Assembly: GCF_000222585.1 (NCBI RefSeq) | Contig: NZ_AFWE01000051.1 | Coordinates: 1-64,000, forward strand | Length of the DNA: 64,000 bases | Source of the DNA: Vibrio scophthalmi LMG 19158 | GTDB taxonomy: Bacteria; Pseudomonadota; Gammaproteobacteria; Enterobacterales; Vibrionaceae | Direction of reading: 5' to 3' | Part shown: piece by piece, positions 55,120 to 63,782 of the stretch | How positions within the stretch are numbered: the first letter of the stretch is position 1 | Layout: each line of letters starts with the position of its first letter | The notes under the pieces: generated by a model | What the model was told of the DNA's origin: nothing | Databases searched by the model: none | What the model saw: only the letters and a program-made list of their open reading frames with translations | Made by a program: the position numbers and the translations under genes

Positions 55120-55823
55120 TTATTAAGAACGATGGAGAGTTGTGTGCGCAATAGGGTTTGTGGAATATGCGAACCGTAGCCGCGGTCAAGGGCGAGATCA
55201 ATCAAGTGGGCTTTGCTGTGTGCGCAAAATTTGGCTCGCAGTCGCGCCACATAGCCTTCAAATGTTTTAATCGAGATATTCATCGTATCGGCAATGAAAG
55301 TGGGTTTTTTGCCGTAGAGCAGCAGAAACAGCACTTCTTCCTCGCGAGCCGTCAGCTTTTCTTTCACTAATTTAAAATCATCTACCTTGGGTATTTTAAA
55401 ACCACTGCTCAGCCCGGTGGCTCGACAGATCCAATGCCCCACTTCAAGTATGGCGGTTTCAGTGAGATTTTGACCAAAAAAAACGGTGCCGCGAACTTGG
55501 CCATCTTCGTCATACCAAGGTTTCTTAGTGAAGATATGAGCACGCCAACTGCCATCAGGATAGGGATGAATGTCGAGGATCTTTAGTGAGCATTGCGTTG
55601 CGATAACATGGCGATCTTGGCGACGGAAATCATCGGCGCAATTGACGGTTTGGCAAGGCATATCATGGTCTGTTAAGCCGGTAATTTGTTCGCTAGATTG
55701 GAAGCCAATTAATTGTGCGTAGGCTTGATTAACACAAACAAAAACTGAGTCCAAATCTTTACAGCCCCAGTAGCCTGGTAGTTGGTTGACCAACGAATCA
55801 AACGTACTATCCACCAACGTCAT
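55104..55823 (-). CDS. vqmA: Quorum-sensing receptor/regulator VqmA
   Basis: A 239-residue regulator (V. cholerae VqmA is 246) with an N-terminal PAS domain (about 8-130) that binds the autoinducer DPO and a C-terminal LuxR-type HTH (LTAREEEVLFLLLYGKKPTFIADTMNISIKTFEGYVARLRAKF, about 163-205). Tyr35, Phe98 and Lys100 line up, with an offset of one, with residues I recall as DPO contacts in V. cholerae VqmA. Lies 64 bp downstream of the VqmR terminator on the same strand, the known arrangement. VqmA bound to DPO activates vqmR. Confidence 0.93.
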   Translation of the reverse strand: MTLVDSTFDSLVNQLPGYWGCKDLDSVFVCVNQAYAQLIGFQSSEQITGLTDHDMPCQTVNCADDFRRQDRHVIATQCSLKILDIHPYPDGSWRAHIFTKKPWYDEDGQVRGTVFFGQNLTETAILEVGHWICRATGLSSGFKIPKVDDFKLVKEKLTAREEEVLFLLLYGKKPTFIADTMNISIKTFEGYVARLRAKFCAHSKAHLIDLALDRGYGSHIPQTLLRTQLSIVLNNENAT

Positions 55824-55886
55824 GGTGTAATCTCATATATGATACTAGATACGCATATGGTAAGAGATTCTACTAAGTGAAGATAT

Positions 55887-55918
55887 AAAAAAAGCCAGAT
55901 ATTTCATCAATATCTGGC
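55887..55918 (-). terminator. Intrinsic terminator of vqmR
   Basis: A 10-bp perfect stem GCCAGATATT with AATATCTGGC, loop of five bases, seven Ts on the minus strand (A run 55887-55893). Confidence 0.92.
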
Positions 55919-56040
55919 AAATACAAGAATAATTCTTGTCGACGTGTAGAAGAGGTTCTATGACTCAGCGAGGGTATGCTGAGTGATAGAGGTATCAATA
56001 TACGACTATTGATACCGACGATGACACTGAGTGCCAAAGC
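55887..56040 (-). ncRNA. vqmR: VqmR small RNA (5' end approximate)
   Basis: A minus-strand region directly upstream of vqmA, downstream of the VqmA box. It folds into successive hairpins: GGTATCAATA/TATTGATACC (55991-56016), ACTCAGC/GCTGAGT (55963-55984), ACAAGAAT/ATTCTTGT (55923-55939), and ends with the terminator GCCAGATATT/AATATCTGGC (55894-55918) plus seven Ts. Length and structure fit the about 140-nt Hfq-dependent sRNA VqmR, which represses vpsT and other mRNAs in V. cholerae. The single-stranded stretches between hairpins would be the base-pairing regions. The 5' end was placed by a TACAGT-like -10 near 56050 and may be off by 20 nt. Confidence 0.85.
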
Positions 56041-56076
56041 TTGAGGTGACTGTATCCCGCGCGACAAAAACAAAAA

Positions 56077-56094
56077 AGGGGGGAAATCCCCCCT
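56077..56094. promoter_or_regulatory. VqmA-DPO binding palindrome in the vqmR promoter
   Basis: On the minus strand the site reads AGGGGGGATTTCCCCCCT with one base difference at most at the ends, the palindrome I recall as the VqmA target in V. cholerae. It centres about 45 bp upstream of the proposed VqmR start. At first sight it looks like a terminator for the gene at 56119 because of the flanking A/T runs; the match to the VqmA box makes an activator site the better reading, though it may do both. Confidence 0.85.
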
Positions 56095-56118
56095 CTTTTT
56101 CACTATTGTGATATCTAT

Positions 56119-57945
56119 CTATTTGATTTCACGAACAACACGGAAACCCACATAGTTCGCAGCACTGGTTGGGGAAAGATAGAGACGCTCGTAAGCAACC
56201 GCTTTCGCTGGCGAAAAGTTCCATGCGCCGCCTTTTGCAATGCCTTGTGAGCTGTTAGTCCACTGCCATACGTTACCAACAGTATCGTAAAGGCCAAGCG
56301 GGTTGGCTTTAAAAGATTTCACTGGCGAGGTGCTGGTGTTGGCCCAAGGTGAGCTACTCCAACCTGTATTCGCTTCGCCAGTAATGAAGTCATCCCCCCA
56401 CCAGTAGTCGCTCTGACTGCCAGCGCGTGAGGCAATTTCCCATTCATCTTCACTTGGTAAACGGTAGTGGTAACCCGTTTGTTGGCTCAGCCATTTTACG
56501 TACGCTTTTGCATCATTTTTGCTGATACAAACCACCGGTGAATCGCTCGCTTGTTTGAAGCCCGGATTACGCCAATAGCTTTTCTCAATCGCGGTGACAT
56601 CCCCTTCCACAATGGCAGTGCAGGTATTTTTAAGTTCCGCATCTGTTTGGTAATCAGTTTGACGAACGAAGTTATCAAACTGACCAACCGTGACCGGAAG
56701 GGCACCGATACCGAAAGCATGATCAAGGTAAACTTGATTGGATGCGTTCTCACCCAGCATATATTCGCCCGGTACGATAGCCACAAGTTGCGGCGCGGTA
56801 ATCCCACCTTTAATTAGGTCAGCAAACTTATCGCCGGCGCTGAGACTATTTGCTTTTTGCTTTAAATTCGCACGTAGTTGGTGATCGGATTTAATGCTTA
56901 AGTTTTGATCGAAAGTTTGGAAGCCATCTTTCTTCACCACAATGTGATGTGGGCCAACGGGCAGCATAATCTCTACTGGCGTATTTCCGTATGAAACACC
57001 ATCAACAAAAACTTGGTCATCAAATTGGTTTGAGCGAACCGAAAGCGTTACCCATGCGACTTCTTTCTCATTACTAAACTGTTCCGCAGAGGTGTAGCCC
57101 GGCTCAAAACAGTATTGTTTATCAACATCAAGCAGGGTACAGGCGGTGGTGTTATCGAGACGAGATTCAAGATCGACGTCCATAATCGTGCGATAGCGTT
57201 CACCGTCGTAGAAGCCCGAACTGGTGACTTTGTGGCGCATAACATGGATATTGAACGATGCTTTACTCGCATTCGCTTTGACTAATTGCGCTTCAGTGGT
57301 TTGATCAATCAACTCATTTTGGAATTGTTTGACGGCTTTTTGAAGTGCCAGTTCACGAGTTTGGTTATCACACTGAGCCAAGGTCATATTTGATTGACAG
57401 CGATTAGTAAAGCTGACGTTAACTTGATGGCTCGGCGAGAGTTCAGTTTCTAGTCGTTCGACACGCGCGCGAATTTTAGCGCCATCAAAGTCAGCGATTG
57501 CTTGTTCAATGGTTTGAATTTTTGCATCTTGCTGGGCTAACAGCAGCTTGGCGTCTTCAAGCTGTTGCTCGACGTTTAATTTGTCTTGTTGATTCTGCTT
57601 GAGGTCTTTCCATGCATCTTGGTAAGCGTTTTGCGAGCTGGCGAGATCAACGCTAGGATCATCAATCATCGCTTTATAGTCCGCTTCTAGCTGAACTTTC
57701 GCAGCGGCAAATTTATCCGTCAGTGCTTGATTGTTTTTCTTGGCTTGAAGCAACATGTTTTGCTGCTGGGCTACGCTAGCCTGTTGCTCTTTACGTACTT
57801 TAAGTGCGCTCTCTAGCTCGGCATGCTTGGAAAATAGTTGGTCATCAATGGAAACAACAGTGGTTGCTGTAGTGTCTGCCAATGCGCCAGTGCTTATAAG
57901 GCATGGAGATAATGCCAGCAAAAGAGTCGGTAAACTTGTTCGCAT
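56119..57945 (-). CDS. Secreted coiled-coil/PEGA protein with FGE-like (SUMF1) C-terminal domain
   Basis: A 608-residue protein: signal peptide MRTSLPTLLLALSPCLISTGALA, a coiled coil (about 35-160), a domain with paired cysteines (CQSNMTLAQCDN), a PEGA domain (VFVDGVSYGNTPVEIMLPVGPHHIVVKKDGFQTF, about 315-365) and a C-terminal formylglycine-generating-enzyme fold (VPGEYMLGE..., RLPSEDEWEIASRAG, GNVWQWTNSSQ, GGAWNFSP, GFRVVRE). No cysteine is present where FGE has its copper-binding pair, so it is not a sulfatase modifier. Tandem paralog of the next gene without the FGE part. Envelope role likely; family unnamed. Confidence 0.85.
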   Translation of the reverse strand: MRTSLPTLLLALSPCLISTGALADTTATTVVSIDDQLFSKHAELESALKVRKEQQASVAQQQNMLLQAKKNNQALTDKFAAAKVQLEADYKAMIDDPSVDLASSQNAYQDAWKDLKQNQQDKLNVEQQLEDAKLLLAQQDAKIQTIEQAIADFDGAKIRARVERLETELSPSHQVNVSFTNRCQSNMTLAQCDNQTRELALQKAVKQFQNELIDQTTEAQLVKANASKASFNIHVMRHKVTSSGFYDGERYRTIMDVDLESRLDNTTACTLLDVDKQYCFEPGYTSAEQFSNEKEVAWVTLSVRSNQFDDQVFVDGVSYGNTPVEIMLPVGPHHIVVKKDGFQTFDQNLSIKSDHQLRANLKQKANSLSAGDKFADLIKGGITAPQLVAIVPGEYMLGENASNQVYLDHAFGIGALPVTVGQFDNFVRQTDYQTDAELKNTCTAIVEGDVTAIEKSYWRNPGFKQASDSPVVCISKNDAKAYVKWLSQQTGYHYRLPSEDEWEIASRAGSQSDYWWGDDFITGEANTGWSSSPWANTSTSPVKSFKANPLGLYDTVGNVWQWTNSSQGIAKGGAWNFSPAKAVAYERLYLSPTSAANYVGFRVVREIK

Positions 57946-57991
57946 CGTGGTATGTCTATCTTCAATTAAATTAATTAGCTTATTCTAAACG

Positions 57992-58046
57992 AAAACGCCA
58001 TTTTGTCTTAAATTATCGTTAGATAACTTAGAAGCAAAATGGCGCT
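57992..58046 (-). terminator. Terminator after the upstream PEGA gene
   Basis: CGCCATTTTG (57996-58005) pairs with CAAAATGGCG (58035-58044); the 29-nt interior holds a smaller hairpin. GTTTTC follows on the minus strand. Confidence 0.65.
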
Positions 58047-58097
58047 TTCCTTCATCTTTGTGAATTGGCTCGTTTTTATTATAAAGAGAAGCCTAGA

Positions 58098-59198
58098 TTA
58101 GCTGTCGTCTTTAGAGCGCAATTTCACCCAAACGGTATCATTTTGGCTGATGGTCACTTCGCGGTTATAGGTTTGGTAACCGTTTTTTGAAACCGTCACT
58201 TTGTGCAGGCCACGTGGCAACAAAACTTCTACTGGCGTGCTGCCGTAATCAACACCGTTGATCACCACATCATCGTTGTATTGGTCAGAGCGAACTGTCA
58301 CGCTAACCCAGTTTTTGTCTTGCTTTTTCGCGTGGGTACTAGAGTCATCTTTCAAGCAGTAACGGCTAGAAACGTTAAGTAGCTTACAGGCTGCTGTCGC
58401 TTCTGGTTTTGCTTGCAGTTGCGCTTGCATCTCAGTGAAGTAACTGTTGTTTCCTTCGAAACCGGCACGAACAATCTGGCTGTCTTGCACGTGAACGTTC
58501 AATTGAACGCCTTTGGCATTCTGTTTTGCCAGTGTTGACTCGGTCAAGCTGTCCATTAATTCATTTTTGAACGCTTTTACCGCTTTCTGCTTGGTTAGGT
58601 ACTGGCCTTGGCTAGTACATTCACCGAGAGTCATGGTCGCAGAACAGGTGGTTTTAAAACTGGTCTGCATTACGTCGCTTTCACGTAGTTCAGCACCAAG
58701 ACGTTTAACGCGCGCCTCAACTTTCTGTTCTTCAAGGTAAGAGAACTCGGAACTTAGACGAGCCTGCTTTTGCTTGATTTGAGAAAGGCGAATTTCACTC
58801 TCTGTGATCGCTTGTTGGCTTTCTAGCAGAATAGTTTGGTTCTCTTTTACGGATGCCCAAGCATTTTGGTACGCTTGTTGAAAGCTTAATAAATCGATCT
58901 CTGGATCTTCAAGAAGACGGCTATACTGTTTGTCCAGAGCCGATTTCGCACGGTTACGCTTAGCATTTAGCTCCTGCTCGTCACGCTTGAACTTAGCGTT
59001 TTCGTTTTGCAGTTGTTGAAAGCGTTGAGCTTCAGAGTCGTACTCTGTAGCAATAGTGCTCATTTCGGATTGCTTGTTACTCAATTTGATATCGATGGCA
59101 GCAACAGGATCAGCGGAAGCTTCTTCTGCACTTACCGTGGTCGATACCCAAAAAGGGCTTAGCGCGAGCAAAAGCGCTGGGATGCGACGTGTGATCAT
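58098..59198 (-). CDS. Secreted coiled-coil/PEGA protein (paralog without FGE domain)
   Basis: A 366-residue protein: signal peptide MITRRIPALLLALSPFWVSTTVSA, long coiled coil (about 35-165), a two-cysteine module (CSATMTLGECTS) and a C-terminal PEGA domain (VVINGVDYGSTPVEVLLPRGLHKVTVSKNGYQTY). Colinear with residues 1-370 of the 608-residue neighbour (shared KAVK-F-NELMD and PEGA blocks), so they arose by duplication, with FGE gained or lost in one. PEGA domains sit on surface or cell-wall proteins. Function unknown. Confidence 0.85.
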   Translation of the reverse strand: MITRRIPALLLALSPFWVSTTVSAEEASADPVAAIDIKLSNKQSEMSTIATEYDSEAQRFQQLQNENAKFKRDEQELNAKRNRAKSALDKQYSRLLEDPEIDLLSFQQAYQNAWASVKENQTILLESQQAITESEIRLSQIKQKQARLSSEFSYLEEQKVEARVKRLGAELRESDVMQTSFKTTCSATMTLGECTSQGQYLTKQKAVKAFKNELMDSLTESTLAKQNAKGVQLNVHVQDSQIVRAGFEGNNSYFTEMQAQLQAKPEATAACKLLNVSSRYCLKDDSSTHAKKQDKNWVSVTVRSDQYNDDVVINGVDYGSTPVEVLLPRGLHKVTVSKNGYQTYNREVTISQNDTVWVKLRSKDDS

Positions 59199-59631
59199 AA
59201 GTCTCTACAACAATTTTGTTTTAATTCACTAAATATAAAAATATTTAAGACAAAGTTTTGACAGTCCCTTGAGATCCTGTCGTATCGAGCAGTCTTAGAT
59301 ACCCTTATTAGCACTTTGAACTCTAAGACTATCATAAGTTTATAAAAATAAACCTAAAGTGCTAACGATTATTTTGGGTAGTTCACGGAAATAAGCAAGA
59401 AAATATTACAGTTTCAGTCAACTTGCTGTGGGTAGAAGTGACACAGACCGTAATTTATGTGCACTTGATCATTCTTCCGAAAGATTATCCTTCACATTTT
59501 GAGCAGTTTAAAAGCGGATTTTGGCTAAATCTGCCTTTCTTTTCTGTCGCTCACCATGTCGTAGAGGATTTTATCGAGATAAGTTGCTATTTGTTATACC
59601 ATCGAACTCAGTAAAAACCGCCTGAAATTAG
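59199..59631. other. 433-bp intergenic region upstream of the AraC gene
   Basis: AT-rich. A small hairpin GTTTAT-AAAA-ATAAAC lies near 59338-59353. No ORF with a ribosome binding site is convincing. Promoters for the divergent PEGA and AraC genes are expected. Confidence 0.45.
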
Positions 59632-60453
59632 ATGCCAATGAGCAACGACAAAACTGCGCAATTGAAGCTAAATAGCGACAAAATATTGTCTCCCCGACCT
59701 GCTGAGTTGGTGACATTACCTTCTTATATGGATTGCCATGATCATAGTTATACGCAGATCGTGATTGGTTTGAAGGGACAAGCAGAGTTTGAAGTGAATG
59801 GTTATGGGAATTTGGTCGGACCGGGCCAAGGTTGCGTCGTCACTTCTGGTTCAGGCCATGCCTTTGGTGGCGTAATTGGTCAATCGGATATTTTAGTGCT
59901 GAACATGCCGTCCGCTAGTCACCAAGACCCTTTGATGTTGCAAAAGCTCAATGAACTGAACCAAGCCGATGTCTATTTTCAGCTCGATGGTCAGATTCAA
60001 AAGTTGATTCAAATGTTGGTAGCAGAGATGCATGCAAGCCCTGAAGATTTATTACTTAGTCGAGCGTGTAACGACACGGTAATGGCTTTACTGCATCGCC
60101 ATATTTCTTCGTTACAAGTCAATCGTAAAGAGTCGCGTTTTGACCTAGAAGCGATTGATCGCTACATAGAGCGCCACATTAGCTACAAGATCACAGTCGC
60201 GCAGTTGGCAGGCAGCGTCTTCCTCGGTGAAAGCCAATTCCATTCGTTGTTTAAAGAGCAATTGGGCATTACTCCTCATCAGTACCTATTAAGCAAACGC
60301 ATCGATATGGCCAAGCAGCTGATTGAAAAAGGTCATCTAACCTTAGGTCAAGTGGCTGAGTTATCGGGATTCTCCGGACAAAGTACCTTTGCCCATGCTT
60401 TTTCGCGTCTACAAGGTATCTCTCCATCACAGTATAAGAAACAAATTGGTTAA
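59632..60453 (+). CDS. putR: AraC-family regulator, probable PutR
   Basis: A 273-residue protein: N-terminal cupin (SYMDCHDHSYTQIVIGLKGQAEFEVNG, about 25-80) and a C-terminal AraC double HTH (about 170-270, ITVAQLAGSVFLGESQFHSLFKEQLGITPHQYLLSKRIDMAKQLI). It lies 186 bp upstream of putA on the same strand. In V. vulnificus an AraC protein, PutR, activates the putAP operon; position and family fit, sequence identity was not tested. Start may be ATG 59632 or 59638. Confidence 0.75.
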   Translation: MPMSNDKTAQLKLNSDKILSPRPAELVTLPSYMDCHDHSYTQIVIGLKGQAEFEVNGYGNLVGPGQGCVVTSGSGHAFGGVIGQSDILVLNMPSASHQDPLMLQKLNELNQADVYFQLDGQIQKLIQMLVAEMHASPEDLLLSRACNDTVMALLHRHISSLQVNRKESRFDLEAIDRYIERHISYKITVAQLAGSVFLGESQFHSLFKEQLGITPHQYLLSKRIDMAKQLIEKGHLTLGQVAELSGFSGQSTFAHAFSRLQGISPSQYKKQIG

Positions 60454-60602
60454 ATTGGGAGAAAGATCTGGTGAGTTATTTTGCTAAATGTGATGTGATC
60501 GTGTTTTAACTTTGTTAAATAACGAAGTTTTTAGCAAATAATCCGGAGTTTTTGACAAGTATCCAACTCAAGCTCAAAATACACTGCAAGCCATTGTAGG
60601 AA

Positions 60603-60620
60603 ACCTGCACATTTGCAGGT
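60603..60620 (+). repeat. Hairpin in the putA leader
   Basis: ACCTGCA with TGCAGGT, loop CATT, about 20 bp before the putA start codon, just upstream of GAGGAAAA. Confidence 0.55.
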
Positions 60621-60639
60621 GTGAGATTGAGGAAAACGC

Positions 60640-63600
60640 ATGTTTACAGCAACCGATGTGTTGAATGCTGAGTTTATTGAGCAGCCGCTTGATGATCTCT
60701 GGGTGTTGATCTCTCCGCTATATATGGTGGATGAATCACAATGGCTATCACAGCTGCTCCCTTTGGCTGAGCCCCGTTCGGCTGAAAAACAACAAATAGA
60801 GCATCAAACGACTCAACTGATTCAAGCAATACGGGCAGATAAAAAATCGATCCAAATGATTGATGCTCTGTTACTTGAATACAGTCTTGATACCCAAGAA
60901 GGGATCTTATTGATGTGTTTGGCCGAAGCATTAATGCGTATTCCTGATGCAGCAACCGCTGATGCCCTTATTCGCGACAAATTAAGCGTGGCGGACTGGA
61001 AATCTCATCTCAAAAACTCCGATTCGGTGTTCGTGAATGCTTCAACGTGGGGATTGATGTTTACCGGTAAGGTGGTTGGATTATCCGCGCCGAAAACCCC
61101 TAGTCCAACTCAGGCTCTTAATCGCTTAGTCAATAAGCTCTCTGAGCCAGTGATTCGCCAAGCAATGCATCAAGCGATGAAAATTATGGGTCATCAATTT
61201 GTGCTCGGGCGCAGTATTGGCGAGGCGCAAAAAAATGGCGCAGCGTCATACCAAAAAGGCTTTACCTATTCGTTTGATATGCTGGGAGAAGCGGCTTTAA
61301 CTTCCGCGGATGCCAACAAGTATTTTAAAGATTATTTGATGGCGATTGAAGCGGTTGGCCGTGAAATGCCGACGGTTAAAACCCATTCGGCCCCTTCCGT
61401 TTCGATCAAATTATCCGCATTGCATCCTCGTTATGAAGTGGCTAATCAATCACGTGTGATAAGCGAGCTCTACCAAACCGTGTTAGAGCTGTTACGTCGT
61501 GCCGTTGAGTTGGATGTTGCCATTACCATTGATGCCGAAGAAGCAGACCGACTGGAGTTGTCGCTCAAGCTGTTTGCCAAGCTGTATCGCAGTGAGGTGG
61601 TGCAGGGGTGGGGCAAATTTGGTTTGGTGATTCAAACATATTCAAAACGCGCTTTGCCAGTATTAGTGTGGCTTAATCGACTGGCTAAACAGCAAGGCGA
61701 TGTGATCCCATTACGCTTAGTAAAAGGCGCTTATTGGGACAGCGAAATCAAGTGGTCGCAACAAGCAGGCTACCGTAATTACCCCGTTTATACTCGTAAA
61801 GAATCGACGGATGTTGCCTACCTTGCTTGTGCTCGCTTCCTGCTGAGTGCGGGTGTACGTGGCAATATTTTCCCTCAGTTTGCCAGCCACAATGCTCATA
61901 CCGTCACGGCCATCGCAGTCATGGCTGAGCACAATGATTATGAATTTCAGCGTCTGCACGGTATGGGAGAATCCCTTTATAACCATGTAATGGCGATGTA
62001 TCAGCAACCGGTTCGCATTTATGCTCCTGTAGGAAGCCATAAAGATCTATTGCCCTATCTTGTACGCCGTTTACTTGAAAATGGCGCCAATAGCTCCTTT
62101 GTTCATCGTTTAGTTGATGCGCGCTGCCCGATTGAAAGTTTGACTCAGCATCCGGTTGATAGCTTGCAAGCGTTTGATCGCTTGGACAATCCTAACATTC
62201 CGCTACCACCAAGTATTTTTCCGCAACGTCGAAACTCACTTGGTATTAATGTTGATATTGAAAGCGAAGCGCAAGAGTTCGAAGCGCAGGTTGAAACTTG
62301 GTTAACGCATCAGTGGCAAGCATCACCGATGGTGAATGGTGTGCCATTTTTCGAAAGCATGATCAAGGAAGGAAATGAAGCGGAGACCATCACCGCACCT
62401 TACGATAGACGTATTGATGTTGGACAAGTTATGTTTGCACACCTTGATCATGTTTCCGCAGCGATTGATGTTGCCCAGCAGGGATTTAGCGCTTGGCAAG
62501 CGACGCCATCTAGTGAACGTGCGGCGCCATTAGATCGATTAGCAGACTTGTTGGAGATCAATTTGGCTGAATTGGTGGCCTTATGTCATCAAGAGGCGGG
62601 GAAAACCATTCATGACGCGATTGATGAAGTACGCGAAGCGGTCGATTTTTGTCGTTACTACGCCCAACAAGTGGATGAACTGAGCGCCTTTACAATCAAG
62701 AGCTTTGATGGTCAAACACGAACCATCACACGTCAGGGTCGTGGTGTCTTTGTCTGTATTAGCCCGTGGAATTTCCCGTTGGCGATTTTCTTAGGTCAAA
62801 TTTCTGCCGCGTTGGTTGCAGGGAATACCGTTGTAGCAAAACCGGCAGAGCAAACCAGTTTGATTGCTGCGCGTGCCGTCGAGCTGATGTTGCAGGCGGG
62901 TTTTCCGCCAGGTGTTATTCAACTACTGCCAGGCCGAGGCGGTGATGTTGGTCATGCGCTTACTTCTCATGCGGCGATTGCTGGCGTGGCCTTTACTGGT
63001 TCAACGCAAACGGCGCAACGTATCAATCAAACCTTAGCCAGTCGTGATTGCCCACCAGTCCCTTTGATTGCGGAAACCGGTGGGCAGAATGCGATGATTG
63101 TCGATAGTACTGCGCTACCAGAGCAGGTGGTGCGTGATGTGATTCGTTCAGCATTCGCTTCAGCAGGGCAACGTTGTAGTGCACTGCGCGTACTGTTTGT
63201 TCAGGAGGACATTGCTGATCGTATTATTGCCCTTATTCAAGGAGCAATGAATGAACTGTCAGTGGGCGATCCTAAGTTTCATTCAACAGATGTTGGGCCC
63301 GTTATCGATGCCCGTGCGAAACAAAAACTGCTTGCTCATATCGATCAAATGGCCTCTCAGCACAAGACGATCGCGCAACTGAACTTAGATGACACGTGTC
63401 AACATGGTGACTTTGTCGCCCCTTGCGCTTTTGAAATAGATGATATCAGCGTGCTTAAAGAGGAGCAGTTTGGGCCAATTTTGCATGTGGTTCGTTTTAA
63501 GGCGAATCAAGTCGCTCAAGTGGTGGCCAATATTAATGCAACGGGATTTGGTTTGACCTTGGGGATCCATAGCCGGAACGAAACGACTTATCGCTGGATA

Positions 63601-63768
63601 GAAAAACATACCCGAGTGGGCAATAGCTATATTAACCGCGATCAAGTGGGGGCGGTTGTTGGCGTACAGCCGTTTGGCGGTCAAGGCCTATCGGGTACAG
63701 GCCCTAAAGCGGGTGGTCCACACTACCTGTATCGTTTTACTCAGATCAGCAACCAAGTTCACGGATGA
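60640..63768 (+). CDS. putA: Bifunctional proline dehydrogenase / P5C dehydrogenase
   Basis: A 1042-residue PutA: N-terminal arm, FAD proline dehydrogenase barrel (about 150-500; LSALHPRYE, LRLVKGAYWD, ATHNAHT-like FASHNAHT), then an ALDH-type P5C dehydrogenase (about 570-1035) with catalytic Cys in SAGQRCSALR and general base Glu in AETGGQNAM. It lacks the N-terminal ribbon-helix-helix of the E. coli protein, so it is a short, non-autorepressing PutA. It oxidises proline to glutamate; control would come from PutR. Confidence 0.95.
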   Translation: MFTATDVLNAEFIEQPLDDLWVLISPLYMVDESQWLSQLLPLAEPRSAEKQQIEHQTTQLIQAIRADKKSIQMIDALLLEYSLDTQEGILLMCLAEALMRIPDAATADALIRDKLSVADWKSHLKNSDSVFVNASTWGLMFTGKVVGLSAPKTPSPTQALNRLVNKLSEPVIRQAMHQAMKIMGHQFVLGRSIGEAQKNGAASYQKGFTYSFDMLGEAALTSADANKYFKDYLMAIEAVGREMPTVKTHSAPSVSIKLSALHPRYEVANQSRVISELYQTVLELLRRAVELDVAITIDAEEADRLELSLKLFAKLYRSEVVQGWGKFGLVIQTYSKRALPVLVWLNRLAKQQGDVIPLRLVKGAYWDSEIKWSQQAGYRNYPVYTRKESTDVAYLACARFLLSAGVRGNIFPQFASHNAHTVTAIAVMAEHNDYEFQRLHGMGESLYNHVMAMYQQPVRIYAPVGSHKDLLPYLVRRLLENGANSSFVHRLVDARCPIESLTQHPVDSLQAFDRLDNPNIPLPPSIFPQRRNSLGINVDIESEAQEFEAQVETWLTHQWQASPMVNGVPFFESMIKEGNEAETITAPYDRRIDVGQVMFAHLDHVSAAIDVAQQGFSAWQATPSSERAAPLDRLADLLEINLAELVALCHQEAGKTIHDAIDEVREAVDFCRYYAQQVDELSAFTIKSFDGQTRTITRQGRGVFVCISPWNFPLAIFLGQISAALVAGNTVVAKPAEQTSLIAARAVELMLQAGFPPGVIQLLPGRGGDVGHALTSHAAIAGVAFTGSTQTAQRINQTLASRDCPPVPLIAETGGQNAMIVDSTALPEQVVRDVIRSAFASAGQRCSALRVLFVQEDIADRIIALIQGAMNELSVGDPKFHSTDVGPVIDARAKQKLLAHIDQMASQHKTIAQLNLDDTCQHGDFVAPCAFEIDDISVLKEEQFGPILHVVRFKANQVAQVVANINATGFGLTLGIHSRNETTYRWIEKHTRVGNSYINRDQVGAVVGVQPFGGQGLSGTGPKAGGPHYLYRFTQISNQVHG

Positions 63769-63782
63769 GAAGGAGATAAATC

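Noticed and set aside
56072-56100. G/C palindrome with flanking A/T runs as a plain terminator of the 608-residue gene
   Set aside because: It matches the known VqmA binding palindrome, so it is listed as an activator site; a dual role cannot be excluded.
55873-56103. 76-codon minus-strand frame upstream of vqmA
   Set aside because: It runs through the VqmR hairpins and terminator, has no ribosome binding site, and its C-terminus is the translated terminator stem.
59423-59614. 63-codon plus-strand frame
   Set aside because: Starts at TTG without a ribosome binding site and shows no protein-like pattern.
60489-60504. CRP-like site upstream of putA
   Set aside because: Only one half-site (TGTGA) is good; the other half CGTGT does not fit. 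CRP control is known for V. vulnificus putAP but is not shown by this sequence.
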